DNA from: Membranipora membranacea
Lineage: Eukaryota > Bryozoa > Gymnolaemata > Cheilostomatida > Membraniporidae
DNA length: 64,000 nucleotides
Reading direction: 5' to 3'
Assembly: GCA_914767715.1 (NCBI GenBank)
Contig: OU612068.1
Coordinates: forward strand, 13,640,001-13,704,000
Below, one piece after another: positions 37,702 to 49,998 of the stretch; positions within the stretch are counted from its first letter, which is position 1; every line of letters starts with the position of its first letter. The position numbers were made by a program, and so were the translations under genes. Under the pieces are notes generated by a model. The model did no database searches. It saw only the letters and a list, made by a program, of their open reading frames with translations, and was not told where the DNA came from.

Positions 37702-40700
37702 GACCACTCGGCTTTGATAGCGCTTGCCAAATATTTAGGCACCGCTTACGCTTAACAAATACCAAAAAGTTTTTAGAGGCAAATGAGTTGTTCAATGAAA
37801 GGAATGAATCTCACTTACTTACCCAGACTCTTTTGTTTGAATACTCTTTTGCGTAATGCATGAATAAACGCAAAGAGAAAGTGATTGCACAGCAGCTAAG
37901 AGCAAACAATTCAATTTCGCTTGTTTGGATATCACACACCAAACTTTAGCGTCAGGGCGTTAGGGCGTAAGGGCAGCGAACAGTCTCTTAATTGTATACA
38001 CATTTATGAGGCCTATAGGACACAACAATACTTAGTTTCTAGTGATTACAGATGACTGATCAACAAAAACAAGCAATTGTTGAAATTCTACAAATAAATA
38101 ATCGAAAGGAGATGTGCTCTAACTCTAATAGCAATTTTGTCATCACTCAAAGTTTGGTGCTGATCTAGAAAAATGCCACCCACAATCTTTTTTGATTGTC
38201 GCTTCACTGGCTGGCCATATTGCAAATTATGCGGGTTGTAAGACTGGGCTTGATTTAACTTCACAAGAGCCTGTTGTATTTGTTGTATTAGTTTAGTGGA
38301 GCATTTTAATGTGTTTACGACTACGTAGTCAAGTCGTTGAAGCTGACCAATATTTGTTGGGTTTTGGGGTGCCAATGGTATGGTATAGATATAAACCATG
38401 TATCCAAACCTCCTGTCAGAAAATCTTAAGGTCATCAGGTTGGTTTGACAAGCAAATTTGGTTGGGGAAAGCAAGTGAGAATCAAAGCCATTATGTTGCC
38501 TGACAACAACTTAGGTCTTAGAAATAGGTCCCATACATTGGAAGGTCCCATACATCAGTTATTGGGGGATCTGTTTCGAAGGATTTTTAGATTTCCTGTT
38601 TTATAGCTTTTGAAGATTTTGGTCTGTGAGAGGAAGGAGAAATAACATCAAAATATGATATAACATAATAAAACAAGAAAAGAAATGTAATAAATAAATA
38701 CCAACTAGAATAGATGGAAAAAAAACAAATTTCAATCGAGATGAAGAGAAACGTAATCAGAAATGATTATGACGATTGAATTACATATGCTTGATATTTG
38801 AGCGTAAAGGTTAAATGGTATGTTGTTAAAATCAGATGTTATTTAATTGTCAATAACGTCATTTGAAGTTGTATGTATTTAAACATGTCTCACAGAATGA
38901 ACTTGCGCGAAAAATTAAAGTGTTCCAACAAAAGTGGCGGACATGTCTCGTTTATGAAATTATGTGCAGTAATGCCAGTAAAATACCGACCTGAGTGCTC
39001 CGGGGTAGAAATAAGTCATGATCAGGACATAGTTTGGTGATAGATTGCAGTATATCTGAATACCACTTATGAGGTGGCAAAATAAGAAATGATAATGAAA
39101 TGACACACAAATTGTTGAAAGCTAATAGGCGCGCTATCACATTTGAGCAGATTTAAGTAGGTCGCATTACAAGTTGTGTCCCATGACAAAAGAGAGGACA
39201 ACTCTTTTAAGCAACGTGTACTCTTTGATTCAGCTGAAGATCCACAGTGTTTAATTGCTAAAGCTGTAGCTGGACAGGCTTATTCATTGCTTGCTAAGCA
39301 TTCCTTAGATAACAATACAATCTGTGTGTGGTTAGTTTGAGCCTTCCTTATAGTATAGCAATGTCAAAAACAACTTGGATCACTTACTGAAAGAGCAGTT
39401 CCACAGCCTAAACGATCCCCACCTATCTCTCCGATTTTTATATACGGGAATCGAGAACTATCAAATGAGGCCAATCAATACACTGTTACCCAAATTACAG
39501 TCTACTTGAAATTATACAGTGCAGTTCATTTAATTCAAACCAAATTAAGTGACATTAGAATGCACTGAGATCTGATTGAAGGGACCAATTTTCCTTGTCT
39601 GAATTAACAGGAGGTTTGAATTATAAAGTATGAATTAACCAGCTTACACTGTATATTGATTTTTTATTATTTATTTTCTTTTTGCTTTACCTTACTCAAG
39701 GGGGTTTATACAAATTATGCACATAGTAAAAATATTTTATTTCATGTGAACGTCTCTGGAGGGAGGGTTTGAAAAAATAAACAAACAAACAAGTCAATAA
39801 AAGACTATAACGTTTGTATCATGTATAACTGTTGTATTTTTTGCTTGATTGCTCTTTGCTGCTTGTGTGTTGGGTACAATGTGTTGTCAACATATATGAT
39901 GGAGCATAAATGTATGCGCTCTAAAACAGAATTTGAGTCACGGGTTTCAAACCCTGAGAACGAACAGAAGTTTTGTGCCACTGTCACATGCTAAACTGCG
40001 TGTCAGTCATATGACCACTGATCACCTTATCATATCGCACTACAGTTCATGACCCAGGGCTGTGGTTAAGAACAAATGGTAGGGGAGGCGAAACCCTTGA
40101 TGGGACAAAATAGCTAACGGAGGGGTGCTAATATAATCCCCTGGGATCTGGGGCAAAGCCCAATTCTCTAAAGAATATCAAGGTCAATAATTAAAAAATT
40201 GACATTCCAAATGGATTATTCAATTATAGTGTTTTTAGGACAATTTGTAGCATTCTAGGGGAGTTGGTGCACCCTTACTCCCCTAGAACCATAAGGCCTA
40301 TAAAACCTCACACATTGTGTCCTGCATTCATCTCTGACATTCAGCTTGAAGAAGGAGCAAAGGTAAGGTGGCTGTGTCATGGCATGCAATATCATGTAAT
40401 GCCGGTATCAATACATTTTAAAAGCATATTATGATTATTGTCTTATGATGCCCATGATTCTTACTGGTGTGTAGCTACAAATATATCAACGCAATAGCAT
40501 TGAGATGGATTCATTGAGACTAAAGAGTGATTTGATTCAATAGATGACTGGGTATTTTTTCCTGATATATATATCTGCACCAGATTTGGTGTAGTAATAT
40601 AAGTCTCTAAAATCCAGTCATTTTGGTGTATTTTACAACAGTTCACAAGCTGGCTTGTTAATTCCTGTCTGTTATTACAGAACTCTCCTTCTCTAGTACT

Positions 40701-41474
40701 TGAAATTCATGACAAGGCTTGTTCCTAGGATTAATCATCACAAATTGTTTTAATTGGGACTACTTCGTGCTGCCAATCCTGGTTTGATACGGATAAATGG
40801 TAGTGAGGCGTTTGAGCCAGATGCTCCCAGTTATTGACAGCTCCTATTCTTTTGCATGGTACCGGTGGCTTAAATTTAGGGTTTGGAAATTGCTAAACAC
40901 GGAATAGCTACAATTAGAATGAAAAATCCAGGAAATCGGACCAGTAGTTCTCAAGTTAGTATCGGCGAGGCGAGGCATGACCTTAACTACTCGCGAGTAG
41001 TAAATATAAGCTGAAATATAGCTTAGATAAGTTGTTTAAAGTGACATAAAAAGTTACTACACCTTAAGTTATCTGCTACTGATTTTAATGTAAATTTCAT
41101 TATTTCTAGCCGGCACGAAATGGTTCACATACCTTTTTCAAATACTTTACCACACATACCTGTATCCACCATCGTTAACTTGAAAGCAACCCAGTGCTGA
41201 CCCTTCGGTAACGGCCATTTTATTACTGGTGTCACTTCTTTGGTTTGTTGCTTTGATTTTACTTGCTGCTGTGATGAAATAGTTATTTTGCTAATGGAAA
41301 ATTTGTGGAGGATTCAAGTGACAGAATTAAAATTAAAATTCAAATTTCTTAGTGATTATCTATAAAGAAGATATTAACAAAAACAAAAATTAGCTCTATA
41401 TAAGTTCTCAATGTACTGTGTCAGGTTTCTTTATCTGAATCCATTAATATTAACATGCTGTAGGTTAGACAGTT
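37702..41474. other. Intergenic region, no gene seen
   Basis: Homologous to the copy A upstream region as far as about 37880, then unrelated. Apart from the MITE at 39517-39651 I see no supported gene. Minus-strand reading around 38088-38474 gives 128 residues without any motif I recognise. Just before the DBH-like start codon an AG (CATGCTGTAG, ending at 41463) could be the acceptor of a 5' untranslated exon located in this region. Confidence 0.5.
39517..39651. mobile_element. 135-bp pogo-like MITE with TA target duplication
   Basis: Imperfect terminal inverted repeats CAGTGCAGTTCATTTAATTC and (reverse complement of the other end) CAGTGTAAGCTGGTTAATTC are flanked by TA. The CAGTG start and TTAATTC motif resemble pogo/Tigger terminal repeats. 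No coding capacity. Confidence 0.6.
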
Positions 41475-44400
41475 ATGAAGTGTTACCTTATCATCCTGCT
41501 GCTGGGGGTTTTGCCCTTGACTCTGGCTGCTGCCCCAGGACAGAATGCATACCTCGATGCTGCTGAGAAGTTCTATATAGAATGGGATTACTCGGACACT
41601 AACATCACAATACTGTGTAGAGTTAAGACCACAGGTTGGTTTGGTATCGGATTCAGTCCTAATGGAGGAATGGCTGGAGCTGACATCATCACCGCTGGTG
41701 TGAGGGACGGTAAACCTTATCTTCAGGTAGGAAGTGACTAAAACTTTCGCATGCATTGCTAACCAATCAAACATCACGAGGCATTACAAAGCCTAACCCT
41801 AAACCTGAACCATCACAAATAATAATAATGTAGTTGTCTGTCAGGTTTGACAATGACTTGCACTGATGTGTCGGGATAGAAAGTTTTTTACAGGGGCGAC
41901 TAGGTTTCCAAGTCATTAGTGCCACTCATCAACCACTGTCATTCGTAACCCAGGGTGAAGCATATCCGCTATCAAGGCAGGAGCTGCAGTGGCATCACAA
42001 AATCTCAATCCTTAAAAGTTTTAGCTATTACTCATAAATTCGTGTTCAATAAGTTTTTTTAAAGTTCAATATTAATTTGGACTACAATTTTGCAGGACAG
42101 ACACGCCAAGAGAAATGGATACCCATCGGTAGATAAATCTCAGGATGTGCATCTCATCTCTGGTTCTGAATCTGATGGAATCACCACCATCAAGTTTACC
42201 AGAAAACACAACACATGTGATGATGAAGATATGGTTATAGGGGTGAGTGTTCTATCACAAAGTAATTTCAAGCTCCTTGGCTCTTCAGAGGAGATGGAAT
42301 TTTACCGATTGACCAAAATTTCTGATTAGATTTGTGTTTAAGCCCAATATGTAAACCGTAACTGTAAAGTCATAACTTTGAAATAATATACTGCTGTATA
42401 CTTATATTTTTCAAATATTTCAACTTAACAATATATTATCCGGTAGACAGCTTTAAGAATTCAAATTTGCGCTTAATTTAGGGTTACCCACTCTCTATTT
42501 GAGTACTCTCCATCAAAAGATAGAGGGGGGAAAGAGGCTCTAGGTTTCCAACACTTAATCTTCCCTGTCTCCTGTATCTATATATTTTCTCTAACAGACG
42601 GACACACAAAGAGTTATATATGCTATATCACCAGATGGTTCCGATGATCTCAAGTATCACACTGCCTCTCACCGTGGGACGAGAAGCCTCTACCTACGCA
42701 GCAAAGTTGGAGCTCAGGCTACAGTACCTGATGATTCCTTCAGTTTTGATATCACTGTAGACAATGTAAGTATGATCCTGATCCATCACAAACTAAATCA
42801 AGGAAAATTTCACTTGGGCAAACCCTGAAAAAATTAGAACAAGTTACAAATCATTATTCATATTAAAACGAGTACTTGTGAAATTGAAGCAGAACAGGTT
42901 CAATTGAGGGCCATGTTTTGCTTAGTGTTTTGATAGGAGACAAATGTTTCCTATTTTTTTAAAAGCCAATTTCGCTGTCGCCCAAGTAAACCAGAACGGT
43001 GATAGGCAACTGTAAGTTAAAGAGAAAGGATAATATATTTTTCATGTGATTTAGAAATAGTTCTAAGGTTGCTGTCAGTCTCAGTATGACAAGCATTCAA
43101 GTCTCAAAGTGGCTTAACTCAATGATTTTGATATTTCCTGTTTTTTAGTATGCTCTCACCTCTGATCGCACTACATATGTGTGTGAGCTGAAGAAAGTAC
43201 CTCAGTTTGATGTTAAACATCACATCATAAAAGTAAGTGACCGTTATGATATCATCCTGCTAGAACGAGAACATTATCCTGGCTCTCACTGTCTCAGAGT
43301 CTAGGGAAAAATTATGTCGCTAGTCGTGTATCACTACGCCTACCGCTTCCGCACCAGATAAGATATATTAATAATAATAACAATAATAATAATAATAATA
43401 AAAAAATAATCGAAATAATAAAAATAATGATAAAGACTACCCAAAGACCAAAGCATATTATAGTCAGGCAGTTACTTATGATAAAGTTGTGTCAGATTTG
43501 CATGGTAAAAAAATTCAATGCTTTACTTGGTATGAATTATTGTTGGTGGAAAGAGTGCCTCCCATACGACTACAAGATGCTATGGTTTTTGGGTAGTCTT
43601 TAACGTGCGCAAAAAACAACATGTTATGCGATGCATGTACAGAGCTGGATGGAGTGCTCGAACCTAGCCACTTCATACTTCATAAGGCTAGGAGTAGGAG
43701 GTAGCTCATACGATTAGAGCGCTTGCCCTCCATCACGCAAGCCTTGGAGCTCTCAGGTTCAAATCCCGCTACAGTCTACCGACTGCTGGGCTCAATTGGC
43801 GCCCCAAGTGTGCTACGACCTGCCTAAGACTGAGAGAAACTTGGCGCCTTTATTACTTAGTCTTCGGACAGAGACAGAGTTGCTATTTTAACCCACATTT
43901 AACCCCCCTAAATTACTCTCCACATTGGAGAGTAATTATGTTTACATGTTCTTTCTCAACTCTGACTGGAAGAGATCTGCTGGAAACCATGCTGAACAGA
44001 GCATTTTTTTATTTTGTAGGCTGAGCCGTTGATACAAGGTGGCAACGAAGGAGTCGTTCACCACTTGATCGTCTATGGATGTACGGATGATTTGGATAGG
44101 GACCACATGTTCGATGACAAAAATGTAACATTCAACTGTAACGCAGCCGCAAACATGCCACAAGAATTAAACGCTTGCCGAGTCGCACCTATTGGTGTGT
44201 GGGCAGTAGGAGGTGGGGTAAGTTCATAGTAAGTTCATAGTAAGTTCAAACCAGGGCAGGGGTGCCAGGGCGGAGCCCTGTGGTGATTACAAATAAAAAT
44301 GCATCAGTTTTAGCCATATTTTGGAAAACTCATTGATGTACTCACCAGCTGGCAGTAACCTGGGTTATGATATGTAGGGGATGCATCCCTTTAGACAAAG

Positions 44401-47400
44401 TAGAAGAGTGTACACCATCCCCTTGCGTCCCCTAAAATCTAACACTGCTCCCAATACAACAGTAGTAGACTGTAGAAACTTACATAACATTATCAAACTC
44501 TCATTTGGTAATGTAATGCCACTAACTCGCTTTGCAGCCATCTGAGCACATAAACTGCTTGAAATGTGACTTTTGACAGCCAGTAGCCTGACGCATCAGA
44601 TCTCTTTTGTAGCTGCTTAGTACAACAGCTTTACCATTATGTTGGTTTATGACTTGATCAAGTAGTCCTCACCCGGAGTTGGTGCCCCTGCTGATGAGCT
44701 GCAGACAAAAGGTCTGCATTCATCATCATTACAGGTGTAACAACTCCATATTCAGGCAAACTGGATCATCATATATATTGAATGCCTCCTCTGTCAGACT
44801 GTCTGTCAGGAATAAAAACCCCGAACTTTTCCTTAGTATTGATTATCTCCCCTGTCAAAATGGAATGACAACTCCAAGCTTATCCATAGCCGTGTGTTTT
44901 TGTTTTGTTTTTAGGATATGCATTTCCCAGCTGAGGCAGGCTTACCTATCGGTCACCCTGAGTCACCTAAATACTTCATGATGGAAGTGCACTATGATAA
45001 CCCAGATAAGGTGTCACACATAATGGATAACTCTGGTACGTCCTTTTTGTCCATTTGTATGAAATTTTATTCAACTTTGTTTTCACCATGTAGCATGCTG
45101 AAAATGTCAAGCAAAGGTTTAGATATATCATACAAACGAAGTATCTTTTAAAGGCAACAGATGTCTAGTCCGCGATTGTGACCTGTTCAAATCCTAAAAA
45201 AACCTGTAATCAATTGATGGGTATAAGATGAGACCTTTAACGTATACTATATGTGACGGGACTGAAAATACCGGAGGTGCACTGTGTGTTTGTACACCCC
45301 ACACGCAGTAAAAAGATTCCCCTCTGCCTCTACGATATTAATAGTAGCCGGGTTTCTGCGGGCATGGGTATATTGTGCGGTATGAGTACTATGGGTCCTA
45401 ATACTTGTCCCCAAGAGAGGATAACATTCTCCACTTCAAAGATGATGATCTGTGACATTACCCTCTCATTATGACTTGATATGTCTTCTGCAGGGATGAG
45501 ATTTACTGTCAGCAAGTCGCTGAGAAAACACGACGCTCAAATACTCAGTGCTGGCGCTACTTTAGGAATCGGAGTTCCCCCGGGAGTAAAAGATTTCAAA
45601 TTCTCCTCCTTCTGCACATCAAGCTGCACTGATGCTGTAAGTCTATCAAATTCAGATTCAAATTGATCGATTGCATTCAATCGCAGATCTAGAACTAGGT
45701 AGGAAAATTTGAACAGATTGGGTTTGGTCCCCTGTTTTTCTGTTATATGTAAGTGTAGCTGCTGTAATAATAATAACAATAATAAATATCAACGTAACGT
45801 TTTTTATTGGTTGATAGGTTGTCTTTGTCTTGATATCAGAATTTTAGCTGAACATCTTGCATCTTGAGTTGCTCCCATTAGAGTTTTCCTCTCATTACAA
45901 GGACAGGAAACCGCTTATGAGGGGTCTTTCAATTAGAAACAGCCAAAATTCCAATCTGATAGCTCACTCAGTGAGTGAGCGATACCTGCTAGGCTCACGC
46001 TTTCAAATTGTTCAGTCATTGATAGAACTACATACACTCTGAGTGAGTGATTTGGGAGTGATTTTGTCCAATTGAGAGACCAAGTGAGTGATAATTTTGA
46101 GCGATGTGATAGTGATAACTTGCTTTTGTAAAGCATCGCTCTTTCTATTCCCATCCTATAGCTGATTGAGCAGCCAACTAAAGTATTTGGATCCATGCTC
46201 CACGGACACTTAGCAGCACGTAGCGTCTCCGCCAGGCAGTTTAGAAATGAGACAGAAGTTAGAGTCATAGATCAGGACAGGGGATACGACTTCAACTATC
46301 AACAGTATAAGCAGCTACAGGAGCCTGTGGACCTCCTACCTGTAAGTCACATGATATATCACATAATCCATACCATGTGATCTGGACACAACCTAGACTG
46401 ACTTCTCTTTCAATGGTGCGGTAAGAGGATGGGGGGGGGGTTGCCGGGCCCTCTTGGCAGGAAGTGAATTTTAAGTTTATGTGACGGAGTATAATATTGA
46501 AGTGAATATTGTGTTTTATAGGGAGACGACCTGATGATAACCTGTAACTATAACACGGAGGATAGAACGAAGATGACATATGTAAGTAAAGCAATAAGCA
46601 TTGAAGAGTTTCGAAAGACAGTTTTTTTCACTTGCAAGTTGTGTCCCCTTTAGGAAAAAGTGAACAGCTCCTCATAAATGATGGCAGTTCAATAGATAGC
46701 TCATAGGTTAATAAAAATGACACATCGAGATCATCTTCTATTCTAAGGTGCTTGAGCAATAAATATTCTTATCATTACCTCACCGGAGCATCCTAATCGT
46801 GGAACGCTTGAACAATCTTGTTATTAATTAATCAGCAATAGATCAATCAGAGGGCAGTAGCATTCAAACTTCATATCCGTCAGGGGAATTTTCAGCCAAT
46901 ATAAAAGTATTAAGGAGAGAACAAATTTGATGTAGCGTCTCTCATTGATTGCAACTCACACTCAGAAAATTAACATCAACTCTTAGAAAAACACAACAAT
47001 GGTTTTGCATCTCTGTTGTTATCTTTGCAGGGCGGATTTGGAACTTATGACGAGATGTGTATCGCATTTCTGTTCGTCTATCCAGCTACCAAAATAGGTA
47101 CCTGCTTCTCCTATCCTCAATGGACAAGTCCTTACCCAGGCTCCGCTGTTGATTTTGTTAAAAATCACCTGAAGTACGACTCCACCCAGGAGACCGCAGA
47201 TGATGTTGGCACCGATGGACAGCAGGCTGGTCTCGCCTCACAATTGAAGAACTTTATAGACCAGACTGGCAATAAAAAGTAAGCTGTCAACTTCATCAAT
47301 CGTGATTTTGGGTAGAAATTCTACAAAAGGGTTTCAAGCTTCTTGTTTAGAATCGGGTATTTTAAGTGCAAATTGAAGGAAGAGTTTTGAGCACAGAAAC

Positions 47401-48418
47401 AAATAAACAGATGGTTAACTAATAACATAACATGTAACCCAATATTTATATTGGTACTTACATGCATATTTACATATATGCTACAGTTATGCCAGTAAAC
47501 TCTCACACTAAATAGGAAGTTAGTTATTCCGATGACCTTTCAAAGAGCATTAGTGCACATGAATTTTCTTACAAAGTCTTTTACCTGATTGACACAAACA
47601 ATCATTCATGCATATCTTTTGTAAATCACAGCCTCATTATATCACACGATAAAATACCAGTTGGATTCAATAAAGTATACATGTATGTATAATATATATG
47701 AATGTATGTATATTTGTTTAATTTTATACAGGGTAGTTGCCAAGAAGCCAGCAGTAAAATGGAACACATGGAGCAAGGTATTCGATAAAATGGTCAGAGA
47801 TGGAGAGTGGACTGAAGAAAGAATCAAAACTCTGGAACGCGGATCTCTAAATTATCAGCATTTAGACTTATGCTTCAATGACCAACTTAAAATGCCTGTA
47901 AGGTCAAACCCTCTCTTAATAGGCTGATGTACACATCTAGCTCATTGGTCACTTACTCTCACTATCTATTCACTTCCAAAGTTCCAAAAGTTTCAAAGTT
48001 GAGTCTGACTGATACTTTTTTGAGAATTTATTGAGTTGAATCATTGGATAGTAAGGCTTATGACTGAATGTCATTGAATTGGCACGTAATAGGGTTACAG
48101 TGCGAAGATTTGCAACTGTTGAACTACCAGCAGTGCTAGATACAGATTTTACCATTATGATATGAATGATGTTGTAGGTGCATACTTGTGTGTGTGATAC
48201 TTGTTGTACATTGAGGGTTGCAAGGTTCCTTTTTCGTGGTCCAAGACACATTATTTTCTTTTTCTGGTTTGATACAATTAACAAAACAAACACAATCTTT
48301 TTTATAGTACAAGGCGGGATGGAAAACGTATACACCTGGGGCCGCTGTGAGGCAGCTGCCTAAACCTTCAAAAGAAGATCAGATGTGTATGAAAGACACT
48401 GATACTGTCATTGGCTAA
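41475..48418 (+). CDS. DBH/MOXD1-like copper type II monooxygenase (intact copy 2)
   Basis: Twelve exons: 41475-41726, 42096-42242, 42598-42765, 43149-43232, 44020-44217, 44915-45035, 45494-45636, 46162-46341, 46522-46581, 47031-47278, 47732-47897, 48308-48418. They sum to 1878 nt, giving 625 aa, the usual size for this family. Residues 1-20 form a signal peptide. DOMON covers about 22-165 (GWFGIGFSPNGGM). The N-terminal copper domain has the VHH pair (His231, His232) and VHY (His309). The C-terminal copper domain has LHGH (His385, His387) and DEMC (Met460). All ligands of both copper sites expected from DBH and PHM are present, so an active ascorbate-dependent hydroxylase of the secretory pathway is likely; the substrate cannot be read from the sequence. 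No C-terminal TM helix is evident, so it is probably secreted or lumenal. AATAAA lies at about 48620. An AG just upstream of the ATG suggests a 5' untranslated exon. Confidence 0.92.
43364..43430. repeat. AAT-rich microsatellite
   Basis: Imperfect (AAT)n tract in the intron between exons 43149-43232 and 44020-44217 of the intact monooxygenase gene. Confidence 0.85.
43690..43915 (+). repeat. tRNA-derived SINE
   Basis: The head GGTAGCTCATACGATTAGAG and the B box GGTTCAAATCCCGC are spaced as in a tRNA gene, followed by about 140 bp of unrelated body. It lies in an intron of the intact monooxygenase gene. Loop and stem mismatches argue against a functional tRNA. Confidence 0.65.
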
Positions 48419-48841
48419 ACTAAAAGGAGCCTATGTTACCAGCTACTGCAGTCCCACATAACAGTGCCTCATGTGTCACCATGAAAAAAAAAGAAAATTG
48501 ACTGCAACTCTCTACAATTATGTTAATTTTGTAGAGAAGTTTATTCAAAATGCTGATAAAGCTTTTAAACATCTGTATGTAGATATGCAGTTGAATACAG
48601 AAGTTTTTCTTTTAAAAACAATAAAAGTAGCAGTAAGTTAGCAATAATACGACATATCATTCACAACGAGCATCAAGCCCCCCCCCTCCCCAATCCATAA
48701 TATACACTTTATTGCTATTCAGTGCCCCTTTCGGGGCCAATGAGAGTATGCTTACATTAATTAATTAAAATCAACTCATCTAATTAGGTAAGGGTGGGTA
48801 AGCTAGGCTATTGTCCGGAGGGCTCACCTCCTTTAGCAGCA

Positions 48842-48915
48842 TGGGTAGTGACCGGGATTAGAACCTGCAACTCTCAGATTAAGAAACTCTAATCCTAACC
48901 ACTAAACCACCCTGA
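48842..48915 (-). repeat. tRNA-derived SINE-like fragment
   Basis: The minus strand reads GGTGGTTTAGTGGTTAGGAT (A-box region) and GCAGGTTCTAATCCCGG (B-box region) at tRNA-like spacing. Probably a SINE head; the flanking extent is unclear. Confidence 0.6.
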
Positions 48916-49030
48916 ACAAACAAAGGTTTTAATCACTAAGACACATAACTTGCTAAGCCATGTGTCATAATTCCTACCAGAGACTGGAAAGTTATTACAC
49001 TGCCCAATCAGGTCAGCCAAACCCAATAGA

Positions 49031-49141
49031 GTTGACGCCCTAATGCTTGCTCAAGCACTGTCTTTTCAGGGAGGTGATGATTTGCCTTGTGCTGCAAAGG
49101 CTTTATTCAACATCGCACGTAGCTGGATGAAGAAGCTGTGA
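49031..49141 (+). pseudogene. C-terminal scrap of a TPR (TTC22/IFIT-like) gene
   Basis: Thirty-six codons and a stop read LAQALSFQGGDDLP...FNIARSWMKKL-stop. They align with the C-terminus of the intact TPR gene at 52291-54088 (FAQALAPQQGDVLDLP...INIARYWMNKL-stop) but lie on the opposite strand. No upstream TPR sequence is recognisable. It looks like the remaining tail of an inverted duplicate. Confidence 0.75.
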
Positions 49142-49326
49142 GCATCTGATACAAAAACTTGCAGTCGCACTCTGAGCCGTAGAGCATAGATACAGACTAT
49201 TTTGTTTTACATTCAATAACCCTAGCCTTATTTCAGGGGCCCTTTTTTTGTTAAACAAAATAAAAAAGAGGTCTTTGAGATAAGTCTAAATTACCCTGAT
49301 GGAGATTTACCCACCACCACGTAGTC

Positions 49327-49453
49327 TTAGAACATGTTTGTTCCCTCTGTGATGGTGTAGGGATACTTCAAAGTTGGGCATCTGGCACAGTGCCTCAATA
49401 CCCAACATTTGCAATAACCCTCCGCCATCACAGAGGGAACAAACCTGTTCTAA
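49327..49453. mobile_element. Foldback MITE of about 127 bp
   Basis: TTAGAACATGTTTGTTCCCT at the left pairs with AGGGAACAAACCTGTTCTAA at the right; the arms continue through CTCTGTGATGG. A related half element occurs at 1229-1290. No coding capacity. Confidence 0.65.
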
Positions 49454-49664
49454 CCACCACCACCACAAATCAATTATAATGTGTAGTTTTTCATCAACTA
49501 TTTATCTAAGCATTTGTATATCAAGAAGTATATTTGGATGTTGGACTAGATGTAGGTACTGATTATATTACCAGTGACCGAGCATGCCTTATTTTGCATG
49601 CATCACACATAGCACAAGAAGTAAGAAGGAACAAACAGTAATATATGGTTTGATATCAAAATAG

Positions 49665-49998
49665 TCAGTTTGGCCCAGTGGTAAGCGCGTCTGCCACTTG
49701 ACCAGCCGGTTGTGGGTTTGAACCCCAATTGGGACCCAAATTTCGACTTTGACTGATCACACAGTCTCTTTGGATCAGGACTCAAGACAATGGAGGTCTT
49801 CTGTATGTACAACAACATCGTGCATGTAGATAAAAGAACCCTTCTGTATGGTATTGCTCTATACAGGTGGATGCTGTCAATAGCCACTGCAGCTCCGGCC
49901 TTGTAGCTCTATGCTTCACGCTGGGTTAAAGCTGTCAGTGGTTGAAAAGTGGCACTAACATCTACTTAGATGGACAGCAACATTATTATTATTATCAA
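49665..49998 (+). repeat. tRNA-derived SINE with ATT-rich tail
   Basis: The head CAGTTTGGCCCAGTGGTAAG and the B box GTGGGTTTGAACCCC lie at tRNA spacing. A body of about 240 bp follows and ends in an ATTATTATTATT tail near 49983-49997, typical of a SINE 3' end. The most complete SINE in the window. Confidence 0.7.

Larger units (their letters stand above)
24690..37880. repeat. Right arm (B) of the large inverted duplication
   Basis: Reverse complement of about 7130-19190. It is longer than arm A because of a 734-bp foldback element (36020-36753), a TTAA element (34202-34513), a longer 15-bp minisatellite, an AT microsatellite and extra duplicated exon-intron blocks in the tail region. The coding ectodomain is nearly identical to that of arm A. 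Confidence 0.85.

Noticed and set aside
38088-38474. Minus-strand frame of 128 residues
   Set aside because: No recognisable domain, splice context or paralogue; left as an unexplained open stretch in intergenic DNA.
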